A stretch of 64,000 nucleotides of DNA from Nematostella vectensis (GCF_932526225.1 NC_064034.1:16194887-16258886); one strand, 5' to 3'; positions 55,325 to 63,463 are shown, counted from the stretch's first letter. The notes: generated by a model not told the origin, from the sequence alone. Numbers and translations: made by a program.

Positions 55325-56590
55325 TCAGTATTGTATGGACTCTAGCTGTCCGTTCATAAGGTTCATCTGGGCGTCGGCCACTACAAACACGTGACAGTTT
55401 ACGCTACCCGAGCCGCCTGCCGTGCGTTTTATCTCGAGGTGCACACCGTCGCGGGTATTGACCAATCGGAGACCACCCCCATGGATGGCGCTGTTGTCCG
55501 TCGTTCGAAGGTCGATCCACAGAGCAAATTTGTTATCGCCATAGAACGACTCGGGGCCGATTGCCGGGGCGGCGGGCGCTCCGCTGTGCCCCCCCGGGGA
55601 GGGGCGGACGAACCGCCTTTTCGCCTCCCTCCAGAAATCCGTGGGGCGCAGGCCCTGGCTGAAGACTTTGTTTGGCGTGCCGTCGATTGTAACGCGAACG
55701 CTCTTGATGTCGGGGTACACGAACTTCTCAGATTCGCGAGTCCCTGCCGTGTATGGCTCCACGAAGAGGAGCAACAGACCACTCATAGACCTTCGCGGCA
55801 GGTTGACACTCTCGTTGATTATGCTGTCCGTCCCTTTGCTAATCACGAAGGTCTTGTGAAGGTGCACTTGCTCGTAGAAGAACGTTGTGCCGCTGTGGTA
55901 GGCGGCGGCTGCAGACCGGGCGAGGTTGTCGTCCCTCAGGCTTTCGTACTCCAGCTCTAGATTTTTGATGCCATAGGATAATTTGGTGGCATCAGTTCCG
56001 ACTACTACCTGGTCAGCCGATGCGAACGTGATCTCGAAGAGCAGCGCCTCGGAGAGCGCCCTTGGGTATAGCACGCCGTGGTCCGTCAGCAGAGAATGGT
56101 CTAGCGGGATGGTGTACCTCGCCCCGTTGGTGGCGCTTAGAGCGTTCTCCTTGGCGTTACTGGTCGCCTTATCGCCAGCCTTGGAGCGAAGCTTGCGCAT
56201 GTTTTCCGACTGTATACCCTGCTCCAGGCGGTCCTCTCTCTCGACCTTGGACAGGTAAAGCTCCTCATACGTCTTGAAGACGTCGTAGCGGTTGGTGTCC
56301 TGGAGCATTTCTCCTGCAAACGTGATTTTCAGGCGGCTCACGAGATTTCGGCCGACGTTGTTCACGACGGTATTATTCGCATGGCCTGAGACGGAGAGTT
56401 CGAGACCGACCCTCAAGGAGCCAGGCACGAGCGTGACGCCTTCCGACAGCTTTGGGACCGCCACATATAGCGTCTTCTCTGGGGAGGCCGTCGACGGGTT
56501 GAGAGTGACCCGGTGAACAGTTCTCTCGGCTTTCAACCCCAGAGGGATTCTGGGTGTTCGCTGGGGGTCGAGTTTATCGCTGACTGACAT
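55325..56590 (-). CDS. Probable major capsid protein (double jelly-roll)
   Basis: 421 aa from the ATG at 56590 (MSVSDKLDPQ); ATGs just upstream would add nine residues. Beta-rich composition with conserved-looking patches: TLYVAVPKLSEGVTLVPGSL, RNLVSRLKITFAGEMLQD, a middle DVFKTYEELYLSKVERED, and later TDFWREAKRRF and FALWIDLRTTDNSAIHGGG. Length, position next to the ATPase and the N-terminal pattern fit the double-jelly-roll capsid proteins of Polinton-like viruses. I assign it by synteny and general features; sequence alone does not prove the fold. The frame is intact. Confidence 0.75.
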   Translation of the reverse strand: MSVSDKLDPQRTPRIPLGLKAERTVHRVTLNPSTASPEKTLYVAVPKLSEGVTLVPGSLRVGLELSVSGHANNTVVNNVGRNLVSRLKITFAGEMLQDTNRYDVFKTYEELYLSKVEREDRLEQGIQSENMRKLRSKAGDKATSNAKENALSATNGARYTIPLDHSLLTDHGVLYPRALSEALLFEITFASADQVVVGTDATKLSYGIKNLELEYESLRDDNLARSAAAAYHSGTTFFYEQVHLHKTFVISKGTDSIINESVNLPRRSMSGLLLLFVEPYTAGTRESEKFVYPDIKSVRVTIDGTPNKVFSQGLRPTDFWREAKRRFVRPSPGGHSGAPAAPAIGPESFYGDNKFALWIDLRTTDNSAIHGGGLRLVNTRDGVHLEIKRTAGGSGSVNCHVFVVADAQMNLMNGQLESIQY

Positions 56591-56698
56591 CGTATACATA
56601 TACGTGTATATATGCACATAAAGTACGAAGTCGCGAGGCTATGGTGCGGACTGTTAGACATGTCTAACATAGCATAGCACGAGTTATGCGCGCGCATC
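56591..56698. promoter_or_regulatory. Bidirectional viral promoter region with 18-bp perfect palindrome
   Basis: A 108-bp gap between the divergent capsid gene (minus) and the 327-aa gene (plus). Contains TATACATATACGTGTATATA and the perfect palindrome TGTTAGACATGTCTAACA at 56652-56669. Its core AGACATGTCT matches the p53-family half-site RRRCWWGYYY. Confidence 0.45.
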
Positions 56699-57682
56699 AT
56701 GGGTGATGTTGACGTTGACATTGACGATACCTTGCCGGGTGCGTCCGCCGATCGCGGGGTGGGGGACGACGAGACGACGCCCCTTATCCCGTTCGACCCC
56801 GACGATGGGGAGTCGATCCCAATGACGAGCACGTCGTCGCGTACGCATGCTGCGCATAGGACGGCTTCGCAAACCACAGGAACGGCAAGCGCTGAAACCT
56901 CGTTCATCACAGAGGGTGCAGCGACAAGACTCGGTCTCCAGTTCCTCAGGGAGGAATACCCAAACCTTAGAGAGAGTCTGCTACGGTTCCAGTCAGACCG
57001 GAGGGGAAAGACGCTAATACGGGTTCGCAACCTCGACAAAGGGGGGTGGTCTAAACCAAGACAGCTGTTCAACGAGGACGGGAGCGTCCGACAGGACGTT
57101 GCAAATCTGAGAGGCTTCAAGCTGGCGATGGGGTCCGTGGCAGAGGTAGACGCGGTCATCCAGGAGAACACAGAACGAATCCAGGAGCTGCAAGGGGTGG
57201 TAGCCACAGACAGGGAGACCATCGACGACCCTAACTCGTCAGAGAGTAGCCGCCAAGAGGCCCGTGAGCGCAACGAGGAGAGGCTGTCCGAGATTGACGA
57301 ACTAGAACGCAAAAACCGAGAGCTCGAGAACCAAAAGCCGCTAAGAGAGCGCATCAAAGCCATCTTCAAAAAGTACGGCTTTACAAAGTACGGCTTTACC
57401 GTCACCGCTATCGGGTTGGCCGTAGCGACGACGATCGCTGCCATTGTGACGTCGCTCGGCAAGTCGCTCTCCTCCGTGGCCAGAGGGGTCGGTAACGGGC
57501 TTAAGGCCATCGGGAAAAAGCTGGGCGAGCTTCTCCCCGGGCTAGTAGGCAGCATCGCGAACTTCGTGTTTAAGGCCGCAGGAGAAGCGGTGAAATTCCT
57601 TGGCGAAAACGCGTGGCTGCTCGTTCTAGCTGTAGCCACGTTCTTGGTTCGTCAAATGCAAAGCAGTCATCGGAACAAGTAA
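56699..57682 (+). CDS. Viral protein of unknown function, coiled coil plus C-terminal hydrophobic region
   Basis: 327 aa from the ATG at 56699. Acidic disordered N-terminus (residues 1-70), a small folded region (LGLQFLREEYPNLRESLLRF, IRVRNLDKGGW), a coiled coil (~155-215, EIDELERKNRELENQ), then KIFKKYGF-type basic stretch (RIKAIFKKYGFTKYGFTVTA). The C-terminus is a Gly/Ala-rich amphipathic-hydrophobic region (KSLSSVARGVGNGLKAIGKK, AWLLVLAVATFLV). I recall this C-terminal architecture (IKKYGFT...VANGVGNGLK-LGKK...FL--NAWLL) as a recurrent uncharacterised family in cnidarian and fish genomes linked to such elements. Membrane insertion during entry or exit is a guess from composition. Its end overlaps the convergent 505-aa gene by 16 bp. 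Confidence 0.8.
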   Translation: MGDVDVDIDDTLPGASADRGVGDDETTPLIPFDPDDGESIPMTSTSSRTHAAHRTASQTTGTASAETSFITEGAATRLGLQFLREEYPNLRESLLRFQSDRRGKTLIRVRNLDKGGWSKPRQLFNEDGSVRQDVANLRGFKLAMGSVAEVDAVIQENTERIQELQGVVATDRETIDDPNSSESSRQEARERNEERLSEIDELERKNRELENQKPLRERIKAIFKKYGFTKYGFTVTAIGLAVATTIAAIVTSLGKSLSSVARGVGNGLKAIGKKLGELLPGLVGSIANFVFKAAGEAVKFLGENAWLLVLAVATFLVRQMQSSHRNK

Positions 57683-59184
57683 TACGCCGCGGCCACCGCG
57701 AGTGCCGACAACCCCGCCTTGAGGGCGGTGTGGTCACTCTTTTCGCCCGACGTGCTATGCGCAGCCTGTCGTGGCGGCGCCGGGACGGCACCGGCGCCGC
57801 CCCGGTCCGGGGCAGCCGCGCCCTCCGCGTGCACTTTCGCAGTGGCGCTTTGCCGCCGGGGCGGCACGTGGTCAGTCGCGTGTTGCACCCTAGGATGCCC
57901 CCCGGCCATGTTATGAGCACCGACTGGCTTTGTCTCGGTGTTGATCGCGTTTGCGCCGAGCTTCATGGAATCCGTGGCTTTCTGCAGCTTATTGTTGTAG
58001 CCCAAGACGCTTTGCGTGTTGATCACCAGATCGCTCGGCATCAGCCACACTCCTGGTGCAACCGCAAGACTCAGTCTCACCTTGGCCTCCTGCACGGCTA
58101 ACTGGTACCTTTGCACGCTTTGAGCGACGTCGTTTTCTATGATCGCGTCTTCGAGCAGCTCCGTGAACTCCGCCTGCGCCTCCATGGCCGGCCCACCGGC
58201 CCCAGCGATGGAGGAACGGACGTTTACCTGCGCGCCAAGCACTGTGTAGACGAACGCCTCGACCGAGCGGTCGAGTCTCCCTAGCCCTGCTTTTGTCAAC
58301 CCCTCGCCTTTGGGAGGCGCAAACCAGCTATATTGCACGCCCCCGTGGTCGTCGTTGCGTATGTAACCCACCTGCTTCCCGCTGTTGTACGTCCCACCTT
58401 CGTCGCTAAACAGATTGAGGTGGCTCGGGTACTCATCCGCCGCCGTGTCGTAGCCACGGATCACGTGCACGTTGCGATACCCCTCTCCCGGGTAGAACAC
58501 AAACTCATCGCCTAGCCCATGGTTCCGCCCGCCTTTCCATCGGAAGTCCGGCCTACGCGGCAAACCGAACTCTATGCATAGACGCTCGAAAGCGGCCTTC
58601 TTGTAGGGGTTACCTTTTTGCGCGAACGGGTTGTCGCCAGGCAGGGGGACGCCGAGCTCGTAGAGTATCCTCCGGGTGGTGAAGTAGACGTGAAACCTTA
58701 GAAATCCCCTGATGAAAGAGGGGAGCGTGGCGAAAGTGGGGTCAGTTAGGGACACCCCACATCCGGCGGTTGCGCACCAGACCGCAAAGTTGAGTTGCTG
58801 TGGCCAGTACCCATAGGAAGGCTCCGATAGCCACCGGCGAGACTCCTTGGCGGACTTGTGCGTGACTACTGCCTCTTTGAATATGTCTCGGACCCTAGTC
58901 GTGAATGATTTGTCCTCAGTCACGTGTATCTCCAGCTGCGTGAGTAGTGGGGTGATGTCTGAGGCCGTGCTCTCCACGGGGGTCGCGGGCACGGCGTAGA
59001 GCAGCTTTTGCGCGAGGGTCAGAGACCTAGGGAAACCTAGGGAAACCAGTTTTTTGGCTTGTTCGGCTATAGCGTGTTTGATATGTTCGGCTATAGAGGC
59101 TCCCGCCGCAACTGCCGCCTTCTTCGTCTCCTCCTCCTTCCTTCGGGAGACCTCGTTCAGCATCTGCCAGCCTTCCCAATCCAT
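57667..59184 (-). CDS. Viral protein of unknown function (505 aa), recurrent in Polinton-like elements
   Basis: 505 aa from the ATG at 59184 (MDWEGWQMLNEVSRR); the codon at 59190 is TTG. A charged helical N-terminus is followed by a conserved-looking central domain: WLSEPSYGYWPQQLNFAVWC, FLRFHVYFTTRRILYELGVP, GRNHGLGDEF, LNLFSDEGG, then FVYTVLGAQVNVRSSI, VQRYQLAVQEAKVRL and APGVWLMPSDLVINTQSVLG. The C-terminus is Pro/Ala-rich with one hydrophobic helix (LKAGLSALAVAAAYYLF). I recall the YGYWP-QLNFAVWCAT...GAQVNVRSSI family from many uncharacterised cnidarian and fish proteins, never with an assigned function. Its size and conservation make it a candidate structural or entry protein. Confidence 0.8.
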   Translation of the reverse strand: MDWEGWQMLNEVSRRKEEETKKAAVAAGASIAEHIKHAIAEQAKKLVSLGFPRSLTLAQKLLYAVPATPVESTASDITPLLTQLEIHVTEDKSFTTRVRDIFKEAVVTHKSAKESRRWLSEPSYGYWPQQLNFAVWCATAGCGVSLTDPTFATLPSFIRGFLRFHVYFTTRRILYELGVPLPGDNPFAQKGNPYKKAAFERLCIEFGLPRRPDFRWKGGRNHGLGDEFVFYPGEGYRNVHVIRGYDTAADEYPSHLNLFSDEGGTYNSGKQVGYIRNDDHGGVQYSWFAPPKGEGLTKAGLGRLDRSVEAFVYTVLGAQVNVRSSIAGAGGPAMEAQAEFTELLEDAIIENDVAQSVQRYQLAVQEAKVRLSLAVAPGVWLMPSDLVINTQSVLGYNNKLQKATDSMKLGANAINTETKPVGAHNMAGGHPRVQHATDHVPPRRQSATAKVHAEGAAAPDRGGAGAVPAPPRQAAHSTSGEKSDHTALKAGLSALAVAAAYYLFR

Positions 59185-59214
59185 GCTCAACCCTATTAAA
59201 CACGAAGGCGGGCT

Positions 59215-59871
59215 ATGTTCAACACAATGGTGGTCCTACACGCTGAGTTCACCGGAGGTTAACTGACGCTTTGTGGCGCTCCGGCAGTGCTCGCTGTTTA
59301 ACAGCTGGTATAATCTCGAGCGGGAGCAGCAGATAACGACTATAGCCTCCCTCCCGCCCATCGCTACCCTGCCAGCCGGGCACCACACGGCCGAGTCCAT
59401 CGTGGAAACGATCAACCACGCTAAAAGCCAGATTCTGACCGCGAAGCAGGACCCCCTCACCGGGAAGATCGTGCTCGTGTCCACAGGCGTTGTGTTCCTG
59501 AACGCCGAGCTTTGCGCACTATTTGGCCTAGAGGCTAAAGACGATCAGATGGGGGAGCGGGGCCTCGCAATGCCCGTGGGGGCCCCCCACTTGAGGTGAC
59601 TTTGCCGAAAATAGAGGCCATCTACGTCTTCTGCGACATCGTAGACCGCTCGCAGTGCCTCGCCTTAGACGAGAATTCAAACGTTCTCGCTTGCCTAGAA
59701 ACCCGCGGGAGGCCGCACGAGAAAGTCGTCCATGGGCCCGACATCCCCATTTGCGTCGCAGCGTCTTCCTCTGAGTTTGTCTCGAGTATCCGAATATGGG
59801 TCAGGGATGACCGTGGTAGACAGGTGGACTTTAAGGGCAAGCCTGTTCGCCTCGTATTAGAGCTAACCTAG
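59215..59871 (+). pseudogene. Probable minor capsid (penton-like) gene, broken by two frameshifts
   Basis: Three frames in series look like one gene. A short ATG frame at 59215 (MFNTMVVLHAEFTGG) meets a stop at 59260. A second frame (59273-59599, no ATG) has ALRQCSLFNSWYNL and LPAGHHTAESIVETINHA. A third (59596-59871, no ATG) has IEAIYVFCDIVDRSQ and SIRIWVRDDRGRQVDFKGKP. The order 'F----G-----VAL-----NSWYN...LPAGYY---E-V...I-VY-DIV...I-I-(V/L)RDD-G--V-F--G---V-L' is what I know from the penton-like/minor capsid proteins of these elements. The second break lies in a G5C6 homopolymer (about 59,586-59,596), which points to slippage in replication or an assembly error. If real, the copy cannot make this protein. 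Confidence 0.6.
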
Positions 59872-59887
59872 GTCCGACATAGCAGGC

Positions 59888-60565
59888 ATGGCGAACAGCG
59901 ACGTTAGCAGCGGTGGCATATCCATATATCCCCCTCTCCCCAGTGCCCACCCCCCGAAAACGCCTACCGCTCCGGCAAGCACCGGCGGCGACGCGCAAAG
60001 TTTCCGACTCCAAGTAATACGTGACACTCAGGCGGTTCTAGACAATGAGATAACGCATTATCGACAGGTGCGGAAGAAGTATAAGCGCGCCTTCGCCGTT
60101 ACCCATGCTGTGTCTGTGGCATCCGGCATCGCTGAAGGGGTGCTTTCCAGCGCCGGGCTGGGAGTCTCTTTGAGTGGGATAGGGGTTCTGATCGGCGCTC
60201 CGCTGTCAGGGGTCGCTGGGCTGGTCGGTGTCGTAGGCGCGGGCGCGGGGGTGGTCTCTAGGGGTCTTACGAACAAGGTGGCTAAACACGAAGACACGAT
60301 GGTTCTAACGGAGAGTAAGAAAAACTCGATCAGCGAGCTGGTCTCTAAGGCTCTGCAAGACGGGCGTATCTCAGACGAAGAGTTTCGGCTAATACTTCAG
60401 GAACAAGAGAGATACAACGCGCTCAAGGCCGCCATCAGAGCTCGACACGGCCTCGCACCGCATGATAAAAAAAGCGGGAAGGGGCCCTCCCTGGTGGCAC
60501 GCGAAAGGATGAAAAAGAGACTGCAAAAAATTCGCGAGGAGTTCGGGAGCGAGGTGTTCGAGTAG
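59888..60565 (+). CDS. Viral protein of unknown function with glycine-rich hydrophobic centre
   Basis: 225 aa from ATG at 59888. Disordered Pro/Ser-rich N-terminus, then a helical region (EITHYRQVRKKYKRAFAVTH), a long Gly/Ala/Val-rich hydrophobic region (residues ~75-125: GVLSSAGLGVSLSGIGVLIG, VAGLVGVVGAGAGVVSRGLT), then a charged helical C-terminus (NSISELVSKALQDGRISDEE, RYNALKAAI) with basic KRLQKIREEF. I recall closely similar 'HE-T---A-(S/K)-NSIS-L-SKAL-DG-ISDEEF-L---E---YN-LK' proteins in cnidarian Polinton-like elements. Function unknown; two membrane helices are plausible. Last gene before the right TIR. Confidence 0.75.
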   Translation: MANSDVSSGGISIYPPLPSAHPPKTPTAPASTGGDAQSFRLQVIRDTQAVLDNEITHYRQVRKKYKRAFAVTHAVSVASGIAEGVLSSAGLGVSLSGIGVLIGAPLSGVAGLVGVVGAGAGVVSRGLTNKVAKHEDTMVLTESKKNSISELVSKALQDGRISDEEFRLILQEQERYNALKAAIRARHGLAPHDKKSGKGPSLVARERMKKRLQKIREEFGSEVFE

Positions 60566-60714
60566 AACTCAGGTTTAAACGCCACGCAGGCGGCTTCGAA
60601 CTCACGGCCGAAAAACGATTATTCCGCGCTCCGTAGGTTGGCGGCCCTCCTCGTTTTCGCGGCCCCACCGCTATTTGCCCCAAAAAGCCGTGTACGCGCA
60701 GGTCCTTGGGCATG

Positions 60715-61006
60715 CACGCGCCCGGCCTACACCCTGATTATTCATGCACGCAAAACACCGGCCCTAATTATTATTCATGCACGCGAAACACCTGCCCCCT
60801 AATTGATTATTCGTGTTCGCGAAATCTATTTTGCCTACATTAACTTTTGCCGATTGTTTATGTACGTGAAATCGATTTGGCCTACATTAGCTTTTGCCGA
60901 TTGTTTATGTAGGCGAAACATCTGCCTGATATACAGAGACGGTGCTGGGAGGCCCGGAGGGACGATCCACGCCTCCCACCAGTTCCTCTGAAACCCCCAG
61001 TCCCCC
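60715..61006. repeat. Right terminal inverted repeat of the viral element
   Basis: Inverse of the left TIR: TATTCATGCACGCGAAACAC modules, CGTGTTCGCGAAATCTATTT, two AACTTTTGCCGATTGTTTAT-type modules, then GAGACGGTGCTGGGAGGCCC and AGTTCCTCTGAAACCCCCAG, ending in a C-run. It has fewer internal module copies than the left TIR. Confidence 0.85.
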
Positions 61007-61012
61007 CCCTGA
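61007..61012. repeat. Candidate 6-bp target site duplication (right)
   Basis: CCCTGA, identical to 46,822-46,827. Confidence 0.6.
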
Positions 61013-61340
61013 CCGTTCTGAGGCGTACAATCTAAGATCAAACAAAGTCCTGGTACTTGCAGTACTACGCACGAGATGCAAATCCTTTGACGACAGGGCC
61101 TTTGCCCATGCTGGGCCTTCTGCATAGCCGTAGCAGACCTCGAATCATCGAAAACAATGGGGGGCACAGCCACGCCCCTACTGGTAATTTCCTTATAATT
61201 TTTGAAAATATTAGGGGGGAGGGCACGTGCCCCCAGTGCCCCACCACGGCCCTGTTCTGCGTGGAACTCGCTACCTAAGTTAATTAGGGACAAAAAAGGC
61301 CGTGAGCCTCACCTAGAGGATTCGTTAATGTTACAATTTG
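61013..61340 (+). pseudogene. Non-LTR retrotransposon C-terminal fragment split by a small MITE
   Basis: Plus-strand RSEAYNLRSNKVLVLAVLRT then DDRAFAHAGPSA is cut at about 61,123. The expected continuation WNSLPKLIRD resumes at 61,262. 'YNLRS-----L-V-R-R-K-F-DRAF--AGP-AWNSLP' is a standard reverse-transcriptase C-terminus. The AT-rich tail with TTAGCGCTTTATAAATAAAT (61,400-61,440) looks like its 3' end. Confidence 0.65.
61124..61254. mobile_element. 131-bp MITE inside the retrotransposon fragment
   Basis: Interrupts the reading frame between GPSA and WNSLP. TTCTGC stands on both sides (61,118-61,123 and 61,255-61,260). The ends ATAGCCGTAGCAG and CCACCACGGCCCTG are imperfect inverted repeats. 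A related end, CAGGGCCGTAGCCAATATTT, occurs at 37,356 in NAPE-PLD intron 2. Confidence 0.65.
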
Positions 61341-61771
61341 TCATGTTAGGTTAGATGTTTTGTAAGAATTTGTCTTCTGTTGAGCGCTTTTTAGAATATG
61401 TTTTCATAGTTTTAGCGCTTTATAAATAAATATAATAAATATAATAATATTAAAATAAATATAATAATATTATTTTTTAGTACTTATATCATAGTTTTAT
61501 TTTTATATATTATATATTTAATGGAAGACCAAAAGTTTTTTAGCATAGTAATTATTTGTTACCCTCATTTTAATTAAAGTGTTTATTTACTCACTTACTC
61601 ACTCACTTACTCACTCAATTTTTGAAGCGGCCCCAAAAAAGACGCGGGCGGGGACGGGAAACATTTTTTTAATTTTACTTGGCCTAACATCCGATGCAGC
61701 TTGCGGGTGGTTTGGCTCTCTCTCTGGGCAAACAAAGCTGTAATGTCACCCGTTGATTTTCGAAGGGCCGA
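61341..61771. other. AT-rich tail and low-complexity sequence
   Basis: Contains AATATAATAATATTA-type simple repeats and an ACTCACTTACTCACTC repeat (61,590-61,618). No gene seen. Confidence 0.45.
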
Positions 61772-61943
61772 CGGAAACCTCAACCGACAAAAGACAAGAG
61801 AATCCCCCGCTCTAAATTATCAGTCACATCCTCGAAGAAACTTCCAATAGACACACTGCTGTTACAATTTAGTTTGAAATATCATTCTCGTTCACCGTTT
61901 AAAATCATGTTACGTAATCGACCGGACGTAAACTGGTGACAAT
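61772..61943. repeat. Diverged copy of the segment 3' of receptor B
   Basis: Direct-orientation copy of 24,511-24,697: shared GGAAACCTC-ACCGACAA, GTCACAT-CTC-AAGAAACT, TCCAATAGACACACTGCT and AAACTGGTGACAAT. Either a dispersed repeat or a remnant of a duplicated receptor-gene 3' region. Confidence 0.55.
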
Positions 61944-61945
61944 GC

Positions 61946-62056
61946 CAAGGGCGGTAGGAACAGTGTTTGTTAGGCAAAATCCTGATAAAAAACCTCAAAT
62001 TTCCCTCTAATTAGTCAGGTTTGTTATCAGAATTTAGCCTGTCCCTACCGCCCTTG
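61946..62056. mobile_element. Short MITE with CAAGGGCGGTAGG ends
   Basis: CAAGGGCGGTAGG at the left and CCTACCGCCCTTG at the right are perfect inverted repeats; the interior has TAGGCAAAATCCTGATAA with its diverged inverse. Confidence 0.75.
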
Positions 62057-62215
62057 CAACGCGGCTTTAAGTATGGCACAATAACAACTTAATCAATATC
62101 TTTTTTAATAAAAAAAGAAATTTCGAAACCGGCAAACATCTGCTGGGGAGATGCAAAAATATTGACACATAAAATAAGGAAGGTTATTCGTGAGACGGCA
62201 TCATGACGAACAACA

Positions 62216-62503
62216 GGCCCGTACCCAGGGGGTGCGAACGTACTCCCTCACTTTCGGTCCCCAATGGACGTGCTATTTGTAGACAAAACTATAAAGCATA
62301 AGCTAGATCACTCTGGTATGTAGCCAAATCCGACAATAAACGTCGCGTGGAGATACAGAAAAGGCATAAAAAATCCCTTTTTGTTCTTTCTGGAATGGTC
62401 AGATTTTTATCAGAGAACTTACTCCCTTCCTCCCTCCCCCAGAAAAATTAGGTTCACTTTTTTCGGATTTCGCACCCCCCAAGAAAAATACTGGGTACGG
62501 GCC
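62216..62503. mobile_element. MITE with GGCCCGTACCCAG ends
   Basis: GGCCCGTACCCAGGGGGTGC at the left is matched in inverse by CTGGGTACGGGCC at the right, with GGGGGTGCGAACG facing TTCGCACCCCCC. A single end of the same family (CCCCTGGGTACGGGCCTG) occurs at ~30,600. Confidence 0.75.
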
Positions 62504-63463
62504 AGTACAGCGCCACGAGTCACTTTCCGTCAGCGGTTGCTTATTAAGTCGTCCCTGCTGGTCAGCGGATAGTAGTTTTTCGCGCCACCGTACGGAGTTC
62601 GCAGCTGAAAAAGTAGAGAAGGAGGTTCGTTTTATAAGGTCAAGATGCTCTGCAAAATTTGTCGGCCAGAGGAGCAAAAAAAAGGCAGTGATGGCGAACC
62701 AATATAGACGATTTCAGCATTTCAGAAGGCTGTGATTCCTTTCCGAGCTGTCTGGCCACAAGAAACATTTTACCTGACATTTATTCAGTAACAACTATAG
62801 AGCAAGGGCGAGGTCTTTCATAATTTATGCTTTCCTCGGGGGCCGGGGTTTTTCACCTCTCACAGTGTCCCCGTGTACGGGAATGTTCAACTGCTTTCAT
62901 TTCACCAAACGGTGAAATGCCCCGCTAAGTCCCGAAGGGGGAAGGGGGGGGGGGGGGGGGTGCATTATCAGTCCTTATGAGCCAAATATAGAAAGTGTAC
63001 AGAGTAAAAATAAATGGCCGGGAGTTTAGGATTTGTCAAAGCATTATTCCACTTCTATCTTCTTACTAATCAAACAGTCAAAAATTACTACCAGCTAAAG
63101 TACTGTGTTTTGTTATTGTGCTTGTATTGTGATATTTTATCTATTTTTCCCCTCATTTCGAAACGTCGAACTGGTATTGCGGTTACCCTGTGGAGCCTTA
63201 TTACAAAACGTGGGTTTCCTGTGTTGACTTCATATTTTCTTTCTATAACCCAAAAACATTTTCGGTTGACGGCTTGTCTATTTTCTCAAAATTCGGGTGT
63301 CTGTGTGTGTCGGGGTCGCCCTTCTGCAAGGATTACTGCGAACTAAAGTGTGAGTACATATTCTATGATTTGTAAGTGCTAGCGATTGAACCTTGATTCA
63401 AGCGATTGAGTGCCATGGTTCAACTCTGGGTTCTACTGTCGCAGTCACGTAAACTGTACGTAA
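62504..63463. other. Unassigned region
   Basis: Frames at 63,014-63,346 (starts ATG) and 63,190-63,375 (WVSC, then CLCVSGSPFCKDYCE) are open, the second with a Cys-rich end before a GTAAGT-like donor at 63,374. I cannot connect either to a known gene. A G homopolymer lies at ~62,940-62,960. Confidence 0.3.

Larger units (their letters stand above)
46828..61006. mobile_element. Polinton-like integrated virus (~14.2 kb), essentially full length
   Basis: Bounded by inverted repeats (left 46,828-~47,260, right ~60,720-61,006) and a 6-bp duplication. It is GC-rich and intronless, in contrast with the AT-rich, intron-containing host DNA. It encodes integrase, packaging ATPase, a probable double-jelly-roll capsid protein, a polymerase/helicase replication protein and at least seven accessory proteins packed tightly, often with touching or overlapping ends. 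This gene set defines Polintons, adintoviruses and Polinton-like viruses (Preplasmiviricota). The replication protein is not the usual Polinton protein-primed PolB, which suggests a distinct lineage. Most genes are open, so integration is relatively recent, but a minor capsid gene is frameshifted. Confidence 0.9.

Noticed and set aside
55391-55960. 189-residue plus ORF opposite the capsid gene
   Set aside because: Antisense shadow; the capsid frame on the minus strand has coherent motifs and gene spacing.
56533-57639. 368-residue minus ORF opposite the 327-aa viral gene
   Set aside because: Antisense shadow in GC-rich coding DNA; Ser/Leu/Arg-rich, no motif, and overlaps the capsid promoter and start.
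46822-61012. A classical Maverick/Polinton with protein-primed PolB
   Set aside because: No protein-primed PolB of the usual size and motif order; the replication gene is a PolB-like/SF1 helicase fusion, so only 'Polinton-like' is claimed.
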